From Isoetes taiwanensis (taxonomy: Eukaryota; Streptophyta; Lycopodiopsida; Isoetales; Isoetaceae), in assembly GCA_021234155.1 (NCBI GenBank), contig JAJEKV010000049.1, forward strand, positions 5,387,001-5,451,000: a stretch of 64,000 nucleotides of DNA. Direction: 5' to 3'. Shown here piece by piece: positions 12,846 to 23,399 of this stretch. Each line of letters begins with the position of its first letter. The first letter of the stretch is position 1. Below the pieces are notes generated by a model. That model worked only from the letters and a program-made list of their open reading frames with translations. It had not been told where the DNA came from and searched no databases. The position numbers and the translations under genes were made by a program.

Positions 12846-14345
12846 AACATGCCAAGGTGGCTCTAACATGCCACCTAGGCTCAAACATGCCAAGGTGGCT
12901 CCAACATGCCACCTAGGCTCCAACATGACAAAATGGCTCAAACATGCCACCTAGGCTCCAACGTGCTCAAACATGCCCGCATGGGAGCTCCAACATGCCA
13001 CCTATGCTCCAACTTGCCAAGGTGGCTCAAAATATGCCGTGGGCTCCAACATGCCACCTAGGCTCCAACATTCCTAGGTGGCTCAAACATGCCACATAGG
13101 CTCAAACATGCAATGCAGGAGCTCACTTAGGCTCCAACATGCCAAGGTGGCTCCAACATGCCACCTAGGCTCAAACATGCCAAGGTGGCTCAAACATGCC
13201 ACCTAGGCTCCCCAACATGCCACCAGGGCTCAAACATGCCAGGTGGCTCAAACATGCCAAGGTGGGCTCAAACATGCCACCCTAGGCTCCAACATGCCAC
13301 CTAGGCTCAAACATGCCAAGGTGGCTCAAACATGCCAATGGGCTCCACCATGCCACCTAGCCTCCAACATGCCAAGGCTGGCTCACAACATGCCACCTAG
13401 GCTTAAATATGCCAAGTTGGCTCAAACATGCCACCTAGGCTCCAACATGCCACCGTGGCTCTAACCCGCCCCCAAGGCTCAAACATGCCGTGGGCTCCAA
13501 CATGCCACGTGCCAAGGTGGCTCCAACATGCCACCTAGGCTCCAACATGCTCAAACATGTCACGCTGGGCTCTAACATGCCACCTATGCTCCAACTTGCC
13601 AAGGTGGCTCAAATATGCCACGTGGGCTCCAACATGCCAAGGTGGCTCAAGCATGCCACACAAAAGCTCCAACATGCCACCTAGGCTCTAACATGGCAAG
13701 GTGGCTCAAACATGCCACGTGGTCTCCAACATGCCACCTAGGCTCCAACATGCCAAGGTGGCTCCAACATGCCAAGGTGGCTCAAACATGCCACGTGGGC
13801 TCCAACATGCCAAGGTGGCTCAAACATGCCACCTAGGCTCAAACATGCCAAGGTGGTTCACACATGCCAAGGTGGCTCCAACATGCCACCTAGGCTCAAA
13901 CATGCCAAGGTGGCTCAAACATGCCACCTAGGCTCCAACGTTGCTCAAACATGCCACGGGGGCTCCAACATCCCACCTATGCTCCAACTTGCCAAGGTGG
14001 CTCAAATATGCCACGTGGGCTCCAACATGCCACCTAGGCTCCAACATTCCTAGGTGGCTCAAACATGCCATCTAGGCTCCAACATGCCACCCAGGCTCAA
14101 ACATGCCAGTGTGGCTCAAACATGCCAAGGTGGGCTCAAACATGCCACCTAGGCTCCAACATGCCAAGGTGGCTCAAACATGCCGCGTGGACTCCATAAT
14201 GCCAACGCGGCTCCAACATGCTGGCAAGGGCTCAAACATGCCACCTAGGCTCAAACATGCCAAGGTGGCTCCAACATGCCATGCGTAGGCTCCAACATGC
14301 CAAGGTGGCTCGGGCATGCCACCTAGTCTCAAGCATGCCACCTAG
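12846..14345. repeat. 19-bp minisatellite array, about 75-80 units
   Basis: Units are 19 bases with two interchangeable cores: CAAACATGCCAAGGTGGCT and CCAACATGCCACCTAGGCT. Minor variants such as CACGTGG also occur, and occasional partial units are inserted. Because 19 is not a multiple of three, the array stays open in several frames and gives long meaningless translations. A short array of the same unit in inverted orientation lies at 18.48-18.74 kb, so this array forms the left arm of a larger inverted structure. Confidence 0.92.
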
Positions 14346-14480
14346 GCACCCAAAGTGGTGACATGGCATGCCAAGTAAGCAGGTCAAGTTTTGACTAGGC
14401 CAAAAAAACCAAAGATGTCCATCTTTGGTCTTTTCATTGGGTGATGTTGGCAAATTTTTAGGTGACATGGCTAGATGATG
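14346..14480 (+). repeat. Unique part of inverted arm, left copy
   Basis: About 130 bases between the minisatellite and the internal arrays. They contain the self-complementary block CCAAAGATG..CATCTTTGG and match 18.34-18.47 kb in reverse complement. This is the strongest evidence that the two minisatellites belong to one inverted-repeat element. Confidence 0.75.
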
Positions 14481-14489
14481 GTGACATGG

Positions 14490-17410
14490 ACCTTGGATGT
14501 GCTTTGAAAACACCGGCCGAGCACTTCTCGACGGCGACCCCTTTCTTGTGAAGGGGAGCCTCAGAAAGGTATATATGCTGGTGCATTTTTCATGCATTAT
14601 CGGCGTCATCTTTCACCGCCAAGATTTCACCTTTTTGAGACCCGATTTTTTATCCGTGCTTTTTCTTTGTGTTTATGCTCGAAATTCATAATTAATGCAT
14701 ATGGAAAATCCTGGTTTCAACCCAGCTGGCTTGTCAAGTGGCCTAGAGTACAGGAAAATCCCGGTATTTCCGGATGAGTTTTAGACCCTCGATTTTTATT
14801 GGGATGGCGTAGTTCCGACAAGGTTTTAGACCACGTTTTCAATTTTGGGGCATGGAGGAGGCCCCTGATTGATCGACCCCGACCGGCGTCGTCAGGAACG
14901 ACGAAATTACCCTAGGGGACAAGTTCCACGGCGAAGTTTTCCCGGGGATCAATCACTTACCCCTCACTAGGAGGTATTCAAAGATCCACCTCCATGCCAA
15001 TTGACTACAAGTGTAGTAAGCGAATCGAGGGGTGGTCTTACGCCCACTAAAACTTTGTCCCCTAGGTAATGGGGATGTTCCGGGTCCATTGGCGAACCCG
15101 GTTCATTGGGAGTGGGGGTCCAACCCGCCCTCAGCCCCCGGCTTGGACTAGCGGGCGAGAACAAGATACTTGGGGTTCACCCCAGAGGCCCGGTAGAAGA
15201 TTGGCGAGAATAGCAAAGACTAGGACTGCTAGGTGGTATACATGTGACCACCGGAGAAGCAAAGCTAGCTCCACTACCTAGTAGGACGTTCACGGGCTCG
15301 TGGTCTCCGGAAGGGGTTGGCTCGAAGCTTCGTCTCATGCCTACGCTTGTGCTTCTATTGCGGTGCATTTTTCTCTTAGCGTTTTATGCAGCGTCATGCT
15401 GCACATCCCCGCCAAGATTTCACCTTTTTCGAGACCAATTTTTTATACACCGGCTTTTCTTTGTGTTTATGCTCGGAAATTCATAAATAATGCATGGGGC
15501 GGGAAAAATCCTGGTTTTCAGCCACCGGCTTGCCAAGTGGCCCCGACGATTATAGGAAAATCCCCGGTATTTCCGGATGAGTTTTAGACCCTCGATTTTT
15601 GATTGGGATGGCCACCGTTGGCCTTGACAGGGTTTAGACCACGTTTTCGATTTTGGGGCATGGAGGAGGCCCCGGATTGGCGATCCGACCTACTTGGCGT
15701 CGTCCGGAACTGGCAATGGAAATTACCCTAGGGGACAAGTTCCACGGCGAGTTTTCCCGGGGGGATCAATCACTTACCCCTCACTAGGAGGTATTCAAAG
15801 ATCCACCTCTATGCCAATTGACTACAAGTGTGTAGTAAACCTAACCTACTTTGGCGTTTCTTGAGAGGGGTGGTCTTCGCCTACCTAAATTGGTCCCCTA
15901 GGTAATGGGGATGTTCAGGGTCCATTCATGGGAGCCAGCCTCGGTTCCGTGAGTGGGGGTCCATGGGCCCTCAGCCCCCAGCTTGGATTAGCCTGCAAGA
16001 ATAAGATACTTGGGGTTCACCCTGAGGCCCTGGTAGAAGATTGAAGTGACAATAGGAGCACTAGGACTGCTAGGTGGTATACATGTGACCACGGAGAAGA
16101 AAAAGCTAGCTCCACTTTCCATGAGGACGTTACCACCCCGGTGGCCTCGAAAGGGGTTGGCCGAGGAAGCTTCGCCTCATGCCTCGCTTTGTGCTTCTAT
16201 TGCCGGTGCATTTTCTATGCAGTGTGCGGCGCCATGTTGCATATCCCGCCAAGATTTCATCTTTTTCGAGACCCGGATTTTTTTATCAGGTTTTTTTTGT
16301 GTTTATGCTCGGGAAATTCATAATTAATGCATGGGACGGGGAAAAATCCTGATTTTCAGCCAGCTGGCTTGCCAAGTGGCCAACGAGCGTCTGAGGAAAA
16401 TCCCCGGTATTTTCGGGCGCAGCTTTAGACCCTCGATTTTTGATTGGGATGGCCACCGTTGGCTCCCGGCGGTGGTTTAGACCACGTTTTTCGATTTTGG
16501 GGCATGGAGGAGGCCCCGGATTGGCGATCCGACCTCTCCACATCGTCCTGAACGCCGAAATTACCCCTAGAGGACAAGTTCCACTACCGGTTTTCCGGGG
16601 ATCAATCACTTACCCCCACTAGGAGGTATTCAAAGATCCACCTCCATGCCAATTGACTACAAGTGTGTAGTAAAATCGACCTACTTTGGCGTTTCTTGGA
16701 GAGGGGTGGTCTTACGCCTACACGAAACTTGGTCTCCTAGGTAATGGGGATGTTCCGGGTCCATTGGCGAGCCAGGTTCGATTTCGAGTGGGGGTCCAGC
16801 CGTCCCTCGGCCCCGGCCCTTGGACTAGCCTGCGAGAACAAGATACTTGGGGTCACCTCGAGGCCCACGGTAGAAGATCGAAGTGAGAATAGCAGCACTA
16901 GGACTGCTAGGTGGTATATATGTGACCACCGGAGAAGCAAAGCTAGCTCCTTTGCTTGATGGGGCGTTACCAGGCCGGTGGCCTCAGGAAGGGGTTGGCT
17001 CGAAGCTTCGTCTCATGCCTGCGCTTGTGCTTCTATTGCCGGTGCATTTTCTCTTCGTGTGCAGCGTCATCATCGCACATCCCGCCAAGATTTCACCTTT
17101 TTTCGAGACCCGATTTTTATATGTGCTTTTCTTTGTGTTTATGATCCGGAAATTCATGATTAATGCATGGGGCGGGGAAAAATCATGGTTTTCACCCGGC
17201 TGGCTTGCCAAGTGGCCCCGGCGTCTGAGGAAAATCCCGGTATTTCGGGTGAGCTTTAGCCTCGATTTTTGATTGGGATGGCCACCGTTGGCCCGGCGGG
17301 GAGGTTTAGACCACGTTTTTGATTTTGGGGCATGGAGGAGGCCCGGATTGGCGATCCGACCTCTCCATGTCATCGGAATGCAAAAATTACCCTAGGGGAC
17401 AAGTTCCACG
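14490..17410 (+). repeat. Tandem repeat, unit about 0.8 kb, about 3.5 copies
   Basis: The marker phrase GCCAAGATTTCA recurs at about 14,618, 15,411, 16,248 and 17,084, giving spacings near 793, 837 and 836 bases. Other ordered markers also recur in each unit: TTTGTGTTTATGCTCG, AAATTCATAATTAATGCATG, TTTAGACCCTCGATTTTT, GGGGCATGGAGGAGGCC, GGGGACAAGTTCCAC and GGGGATGTTC. Units differ by many small indels and substitutions. No frame stays open through a unit, so I regard it as non-coding. The first unit begins with sequence related to the end of the 315-bp repeat downstream (GTGAAGGGGAG...GAAAGGTAT), so the two arrays share a module. Confidence 0.88.
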
Positions 17411-17424
17411 ACCCTCTTGATCGA

Positions 17425-18270
17425 GGACATCCCAGAATGTAAATCCTACCAAACCCTAGGGTTTGGTAGGGTTTACATCTCGAGCGTCAAGACGGAGACT
17501 AACACATCCAAACTTTGCATGGAGTTCTGCGTATGCATGCTCACGGGGACCATGCCCGAGAGATGGGGTCAAATCCCCTAGCGGCGACATGCTTTTTCGA
17601 ACTCCCCTTCCGGAAAGGGGCTTGTGAAGGGAGTCTCCGAAAGGTATCTTTGCCGGAAATTTGGCTTCGTCTCCCGGTGCCATGAGGGTAATCCAAAGAC
17701 GGGTATGCCACGCCGGATCCACGGGCCCCTCCGGGTCATCTGGAGCATCCCCAGAATGTAAACCCTATCAAACCCTAGGGTTTGCTAGGGTTTACATCTC
17801 GAGCGTCAAGACGGAGACTCACACATTCAAACTTTGCATGGAGTTCTCATTATGTATGCTCGGGGACCATGCCGGGAGATGGGGTCGAATCCCCCCAAGC
17901 GGCATGCTTTTCGGACTCCCCTTCACCGAAAGGGGCTTGTGAAGGGGAGTCTGGAAAGGTATCTTTGCGACCGAAATTTGGCTCTGTCTCCCAGTGCCAT
18001 GAGGGTAATCCAGCACGGGTATTCCACGTCAGATCCTGGGCCCTCTGGGTCATCGGAGCATCCCCAGAATGTAAACCCTATCAAACCCTAGGGTTTGCTA
18101 GGGTTTACATCTCGAGCGTCAAGACGGAGACTCACACATCCGAAACTTTGCATGGAGTTCTGCGTGGTATGCTCACCGGGGACCATGCCCGGAGATGGGG
18201 TCGAATCCCCCTGCGCAGCATGCTTTTCCAGACTCCCCTTCACTGGAAAGGGGCTTGTGAGTTCTCCAAG
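17425..18270 (+). repeat. Tandem repeat, unit about 315 bp, about 2.7 copies, with telo-box palindrome
   Basis: AAACCCTAGGGTTT occurs at 17,451, 17,770 and 18,083 (spacings about 319 and 313). Each unit continues with CTCGAGCGTCAAGACGGAG, AAACTTTGCATGGAGTT, an ACCATGCCCGGAGATGGGG-like phrase, and a perfect 13-base inverted repeat GACTCCCCTTCAC / GTGAAGGGGAGTC (17,914-17,951 in the second unit). The palindromic centre is a pair of plant telo-box motifs (AAACCCTA) head to head. No protein is supported. Confidence 0.88.
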
Positions 18271-18334
18271 ATCCTTCTATTCTATCCCTTGCCAAACTCC
18301 TCTACAAAAATTTCAAAGGTTATCATATTTCTTG

Positions 18335-18478
18335 CATAAAGTCCTAGTCACGTCACCACCATCTAGCCATGTCACCCAAAATTTGCCAACATCACCCAAT
18401 GAAAAGACCAAAGATGGACATCTTTTCATTTTTGGCCTAGTCAAAACTTGGCCTAGTCAAAACTTGGAGTGCCTAGGT
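18335..18478 (-). repeat. Unique part of inverted arm, right copy
   Basis: Reverse complement of 14,346-14,480, with a local duplication of the GGCCTAGTCAAAACTT phrase. It precedes the right minisatellite. Confidence 0.75.
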
Positions 18479-18740
18479 GGCCTAGGTGGCATGTTGGAGC
18501 CCACATGGCATGTTTGAGCCCACATGGCATGTTTGAGCCACTTTAACATGTTTGAGCCTAGGTGGCGTGTTGGAACCTAGGTGGCATGTTTGAGCCACCT
18601 TGGCATGTTGGAGTCTGCGTGGCATGTTAGAGCCCACGTGGCATGTTTGAGCCATCTTAACATGTTTGACATAGGTGGCATGTTTGAGCCACCTTCGCAT
18701 GTTGAAGCCTAGGTTGCATGTTGGATCCCACGTGGCACAG
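18479..18740 (-). repeat. Inverted 19-bp minisatellite, about 13 units
   Basis: Units such as GGCATGTTTGAGCCACCTT and GGCATGTTGGAGCCTAGGT are reverse complements of the units at 12.85-14.35 kb. Copy number is far lower than in the left arm, so one arm has expanded or the other has been lost. Confidence 0.9.
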
Positions 18741-19505
18741 CATTTACTGAAACCATTGAATAGTTTGGACCCAGTCTATGGCATGTGTATTTTAATAGAA
18801 AAACACCCTTGTCTGGAACATCTTGTTATCTGTATACTAGATATTAGGAATAAGCACACCAGGACAGAAGTCCAGCTGCTCATTCTCATTAAAGAAATTG
18901 TCCATTTTCATATTCAGTACCATTCTCCCAACGGGCTGCACCACAAGAAGAACAAACATTAGTTTCTACCCTAATGTGAATTTGACTCGGCTACCACATT
19001 TTGCTTGACAGCATGTAATATAATATAGAAACGAGAGCCCAAAGAAAAGGATCAATTCGACTCGGCTCATATGATGTATCATGAAAAATGAGAGCCTAAA
19101 GAACATGATTATTAAACAGAATATAAAGTTTGTTTAGACCATGCGAAGAGTTTTGTGTTGGCAAAAAAACTATGCAAGTGGAATAATGACATCTTAGGTT
19201 TGACAAGAATAACCAAACAATATGAAGTTTCATATTCAACAATTCCATAGAAAAACGAAAGATTTTCCTGGATGTAGCATCTCACATGACAAATTGTTGT
19301 GCATGAATGGAGTAAATACTACTTAGCCTGGAACAAAGTGTAAGGATATTTTTAAAACCAAAGTATGGGTAAGGGTCAGACAAGAGGTAAAGGAGGAGCT
19401 AGCTACATAAAGGTAAAGAATAGGTAAATGCACTATCCGCTAGCTAAAAATAATTGTGAAGAATGCAAACAAGGGTGGAAAAGGACATTTCAAGTGCATC
19501 ACAAG
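18741..19505. other. Intergenic, no gene seen
   Basis: AT-rich flank of the foldback-like unit. No recognisable coding exon; the open frame at its left edge simply runs out of the minisatellite. Confidence 0.45.
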
Positions 19506-19510
19506 GTTAC

Positions 19511-19735
19511 CTGCAAAGGGAATAGGTCCCCTGGCCCTATCTTAGTATCATCTAATGGGTCAAAATCAAACTTATCCTCATCTGCAAAATCCATAGTCTG
19601 GATATAAAGCTCCCATTCAAGAATTTATTTTGAACTGATGGAATCGTATAGGTCCTTTATAGCATGACTGTGATTTCAACCACCCTCGAGAATTGCTTCA
19701 TTGTCACGGAGAAACTTTAAACACTTCAATTTGCC
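19511..19735 (-). pseudogene. CAT: Catalase exon fragment
   Basis: The minus strand encodes [20 protein letters not shown] followed by [17 protein letters not shown], then a clean CAG/GTAACC donor at 19,511/19,510. This matches the conserved catalase block [36 protein letters not shown], which lies before PVGRM in the H2O2-degrading enzyme. Upstream (19,735-19,630) are pieces reading NEAILEGG and NHSHAIKDLYDSI, again catalase, but separated by stops and a missing base. No neighbouring catalase exons were found within about 1 kb on either side. It is therefore an isolated, broken exon. The W to G and E to G changes in the last block fit relaxed selection. Confidence 0.78.
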
Positions 19736-19739
19736 AATG

Positions 19740-21780
19740 GTGCTGGAAAGCGTAACTACAAGACATAAAGCTTTACAAAGTCTCAAACCTAAATATTAGA
19801 CACAAGTAGATATAGTTTGTATATTTGCATGCGAGAATAGTGCCACATCATCAAGTGCCTACAAATATCCGGATAGATGAACCAACATTTACAAATCGGA
19901 TAGACAAACTAGCAATTCATATCCGAAGCCTTTGGATTTTTCAAAACCACCAGGTTGAATTTGAATCTCCAATTTGGCTAACAAACTACGCATACAAGTG
20001 CATTTGAGCATCCGGTTACACGGTAAGAAGAGCGTGGTGGCCTCGCACAACAAGGGGGAGTGACCGACAATTTAAGGACAATGGCATATTTGGGCGGTTT
20101 CTAGAATATTCGGGCATATACTAGCATTTTCTAGAATATGCCAAAACCCACCTAAAGTCCCCCAAAAAAAAAAAAACGTTTGCCCCCCTAGAGGCAAACC
20201 CAACATTAGGAACTATATAAATTATGTAAATGTGAAAACTATTCAAGCGGCTAAGATACGCCATGATGAGCGGCTTAGATTTTGATCCAGCTCTATCATC
20301 TTATTGGTTGAGGCCGTGTTTCTTTCCCCTTCTTTCCCTTTGGCCGCTTTCCTTGCAGCTATGGCCGTGTTTCTTTCCATTCTTTCCCGCATGGCAGCTA
20401 TGGCGAGGGGTACCTAGGGCGATGGCCGTTCTCTGCTCCTTCTCCAGCTATGGCGATGGCAAAGCATAGCCGCCAAATCCGCGGCATCCGGGTGGTCGGC
20501 CTTATCGCATATCAAGGTAGCTGGAAATGTTTTAGAACTATCTATTTTTCGGGTTCCGGTGGACTATGGCGTATTTGGTATTTGGATTCTAAGCCCAAGA
20601 ACTCCCACTTCTTCGCTGGCAGACCCAAGCCATGCTCTTCTTCCATCATTTTTCCCTTAGTTTTTAAGATGCCTTCTTTATTTGAATGCATTTAGCTCGA
20701 TTTGAAGGTTCTGTGCTTTTTAGCTCGTTGCTTGATGATTTCAGTTGGGATATTCCCTCTCTGCTTACAAATCTGTACTGTCATCCCGCCATCCACTTTT
20801 TCTCAGTCCTTAGATAATATTTTCTGTATTTTGCTCTCATCTCTTCCATAAGGCTCCGATCTTTTGATTGCATAGCGGTTTAATAAGTTGCTTTTCGTCT
20901 TCTGATAACCTCCTCCAGAGATACGACCCTTGTTCTTGCCATGTTTGTTTCCCTTTATGTAACTCTGTTTTCTCAATCCACCTCTGTTTTTCTCTTGGCC
21001 GAATTTGCTTTGCTGTGTGCTACTCTACTATGTTGGCCGAATGACGAATGACAAGGATTTTTGCCCTATTCCTAAATAAAGGTTTTATCTATTTTTTGAT
21101 TGTTGTTTCATGCTTCCAATACGATTTTTTAATGGCTTTGCTCTTTTGTAGAAGTAATATCATCTCCAGATATGATGTACTGTTAATCTCTTAGCAAGAT
21201 TTAAGGTAAGATTCAGTTTATTTCAGTTTTGCATTGTCTATTAGTACTAAATCAATGCAACTCTTTTTTATCACAGAATAAATTCACTCGTGGCTGCAAG
21301 GAAAGATATGTTCGTTTGCCTTTTCCTGTCATCCATTTTTGTGGTAGCAGCTTCAAGTTCAGTTACAGGTTATCAAGGTCTTTGGCATCTCTCGGGGCGG
21401 CTCCATGGAAGAATAGTCACGTATCGGATGATGGTCCGATCGAAGCCCATTGAAGCCCATTGGCACAATAAAGCGTGTTACGCATGATGAATAGGGCCAA
21501 TACCCGGGCTACAATGTTTTCAAATCATATTAATCTCATGTTTGAACCTTAATTATTAATATAATTGTTCTGAACCTTTTCTTGAATCTTACAAGTTGAA
21601 TGTTTTAATGTAATGAATGTTTTAATGTAATGGTAAAATTTAGAGTGCAATCTAAATAAGGGCTTGATAAATACAACTAAATACAACTAAATTAATATTA
21701 TGCGTTATTGTTTGGGTTTGATTCTTAAAAGCCTTTTAAGCGGGTGTCTTTAAAAAAAAAAAAAATGGTAAAAGGATTGT
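19740..21780. other. Intergenic, no supported gene
   Basis: Contains two imperfect copies of TATGGC(C)GTGTTTCTTTCC near 20.3 and 20.37 kb, and a C+T-rich patch around 20.3-20.75 kb. None of the small open frames resembles a known family. It may include decayed transposon sequence. Confidence 0.4.
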
Positions 21781-21784
21781 CCAT

Positions 21785-21975
21785 ATGTAAAGGAGTGCCA
21801 CGTGTTAAGATTTGATTGCCTAAAAAATGTTGACGTGTAAATAAAAGAGTGCCACGTGTCAAGATTTGATTGCCACATGTTAAGATTTCATTGCCTAAAA
21901 AGATGTCGATGTGTAAATAAAGGAGTGCCACGTGTCAAGATTTGATTGCCTAAAAAGATATCGACGTGTAAACCA
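21785..21975 (+). repeat. Tandem repeat, unit about 55-75 bp with CACGTGT cores
   Basis: AGTGCCACGTGT(T/C)AAGATTTGATTGCC followed by TAAAAA(G)ATGT(C/T)GA(C/T)GTGTAAA recurs about three and a half times. Each unit contains a G-box-like CCACGTGT. No coding content. Confidence 0.75.
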
Positions 21976-22700
21976 AACGTGTTGTTTTTGTAAACTTAAA
22001 AAAAGTCCATGGATATTTTATGTTGATTTTCTTGCAAAAACAACACTTGGAAATAACTAATTTAAGAAATAACGTGTCTACTTTTTAATAGCTATATATA
22101 ATATTGAAGAAAACAATGTTTGAAATAGCAATTATTTTTAAATGCTACATGTGGATTTCTTTAAACACTACGTGCTTTCCCTAAGAAAACAATGACAACT
22201 TTAAAAAACTACAAGTAGAAGAAAAAAATAAAACGCATAGAAAAAAAGAAAAAGATCTGTCTTTTTTACTTCTTCATGTGTAGTAATCGTAAATCTGGCG
22301 TGTAGTTTTCAAAAAAAACAATGCATGACTTCTTAAAAAAACAAATGTTGATAAAAAAAAAAAAAACCACCAGAGGGAAAAAAACTGATAAAAACAATAG
22401 TAAAAAAAAGACACGTTGACAAAAAACAAAAAAACTGCCAGAAAAACCACAGTGGGATTTTTTGCCAAAAAACCACTGTCTCATTGTGCAAATCCGGATA
22501 AACGGGCCACGTGGACTTTTGGGGCCATTTTGGTGTTGTTTTTGGCATAAAACAACACTTCCGTACAACTAAAAAACAACTGTGGACCAAAAATTGGGGT
22601 CAGTGTGTATTGCTGAGTCACATCATATCCCCAATAGCCCGGTGGGCTCTTATGCACAGGCCGCATATAATAGGAACTAAGGGATCTAACTAGGAGCATA
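21976..22700. other. A/T-rich intergenic segment, no gene
   Basis: Between 22.2 and 22.45 kb the plus strand is dominated by runs of A (several A9-A13 runs), which open long minus-strand frames of Phe/Lys-rich translation that are not coding. I see no other element. Confidence 0.5.
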
Positions 22701-23398
22701 CTACATACTGGCTACTAGGTCTCTACCCCCCTTCCCAATACAAGAGGAGCAAACATGATCAACCAACATCACATAACATCATATCATGATAATCATAATA
22801 AGAACATCTTAACCTAATCATACATATCTAACTTACAGTTAGGGTTCCTTGATTAGGGTTCATTCTAGGATGGCTCTACTCTAGATACGAAATACTAACC
22901 AATCTGGAGTGCTAACTTCCAGATGATCTACCAAGAGCACTACTCTACATACCTACTCCCTTCCAATCCTGGCGTCTCCATGGTCTTCGATTTAGTCGAA
23001 GCTGCACTTGCTCCAAGATCGAATCCACACTCCGGGGGCTGCTGCACTAGCCTATGCCACAGCAAACGGTGCTCGAAACGGAGTTTTGAGTGCGTAGATG
23101 AGTCTCAGGGTGCTAGGGTCAGGAAAAGAGGTCTAGGGTTAGGGTTTGTGCTAATATAAGTTAGGGTCCACATGGGATGCCACGTGGCACCAATGGGGTG
23201 GGGCCGCGTGGCGGTTGCCCAATGGGATAAGGCCATGTGGAAATGGGCCTTATCCTAAGGTTATCTAAGTTAGGCATTTAACTTAGATGTGCACCCATTG
23301 CCACTTCTTAAGGTATACAAGGCTACAAGGGTAGACTTGTATAGTGAAGGGTCCAGGAATATACGTATTTACGGCGTATATTCCCTTGGAACGTCACA
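22700..23398 (-). mobile_element. Probable LTR of a second Ty3/gypsy family (solo or truncated)
   Basis: On the minus strand a segment begins TGTGACGTTCC at 23,398, the same kind of start as the 53,747 LTR (TGTGACGTCC). About 240 bases inside comes a TATA-like CTTATATTAG, followed by a 5'-leader-like CAAACCCTAACCC. I found no primer site at the lower edge and no convincing 5-base target duplication, so the left boundary near 22.7 kb is an estimate. Confidence 0.42.
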
Positions 23399-23399
23399 T

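Larger units (their letters stand above)
12846..18740. mobile_element. Foldback-like unit: inverted minisatellite arms around internal tandem arrays
   Basis: The left arm is the minisatellite at 12.85-14.35 kb plus about 130 unique bases. The right arm (18.34-18.74 kb) is the reverse complement: first about 140 bases matching the unique part, then about 13 inverted minisatellite units. Shared unique sequence in opposite orientation includes TTTTGACTAGGCCAA, GATGTCCATCTTTGGTC, TTTTCATTGGGTGATG and GACATGGCTAGATG. The interior holds a roughly 0.8-kb tandem repeat and a roughly 315-bp tandem repeat. Long inverted ends built of short tandem repeats are the hallmark of Foldback-type DNA transposons and some Mutator-like elements. 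I see no transposase, so it would be non-autonomous. Outer ends are fuzzy (ACGTGGG is shared by both) and I could not identify a target duplication. Assignment to a superfamily is inference. Confidence 0.6.

Noticed and set aside
13243-14288. Several open frames of 60-94 codons with repeated 'HAKVAQTCHLGSNMP' peptides
   Set aside because: They are products of the 19-bp minisatellite, which is open in several frames because 19 is not a multiple of three. There is no start context, domain or conservation.
12846-14345. CRISPR array
   Set aside because: Repeat units are contiguous 19-mers without unique spacers, in a plant nuclear context.
14232-14609. Minus-strand 125-codon open frame
   Set aside because: It runs across the end of the minisatellite into the unique arm and has no family resemblance.
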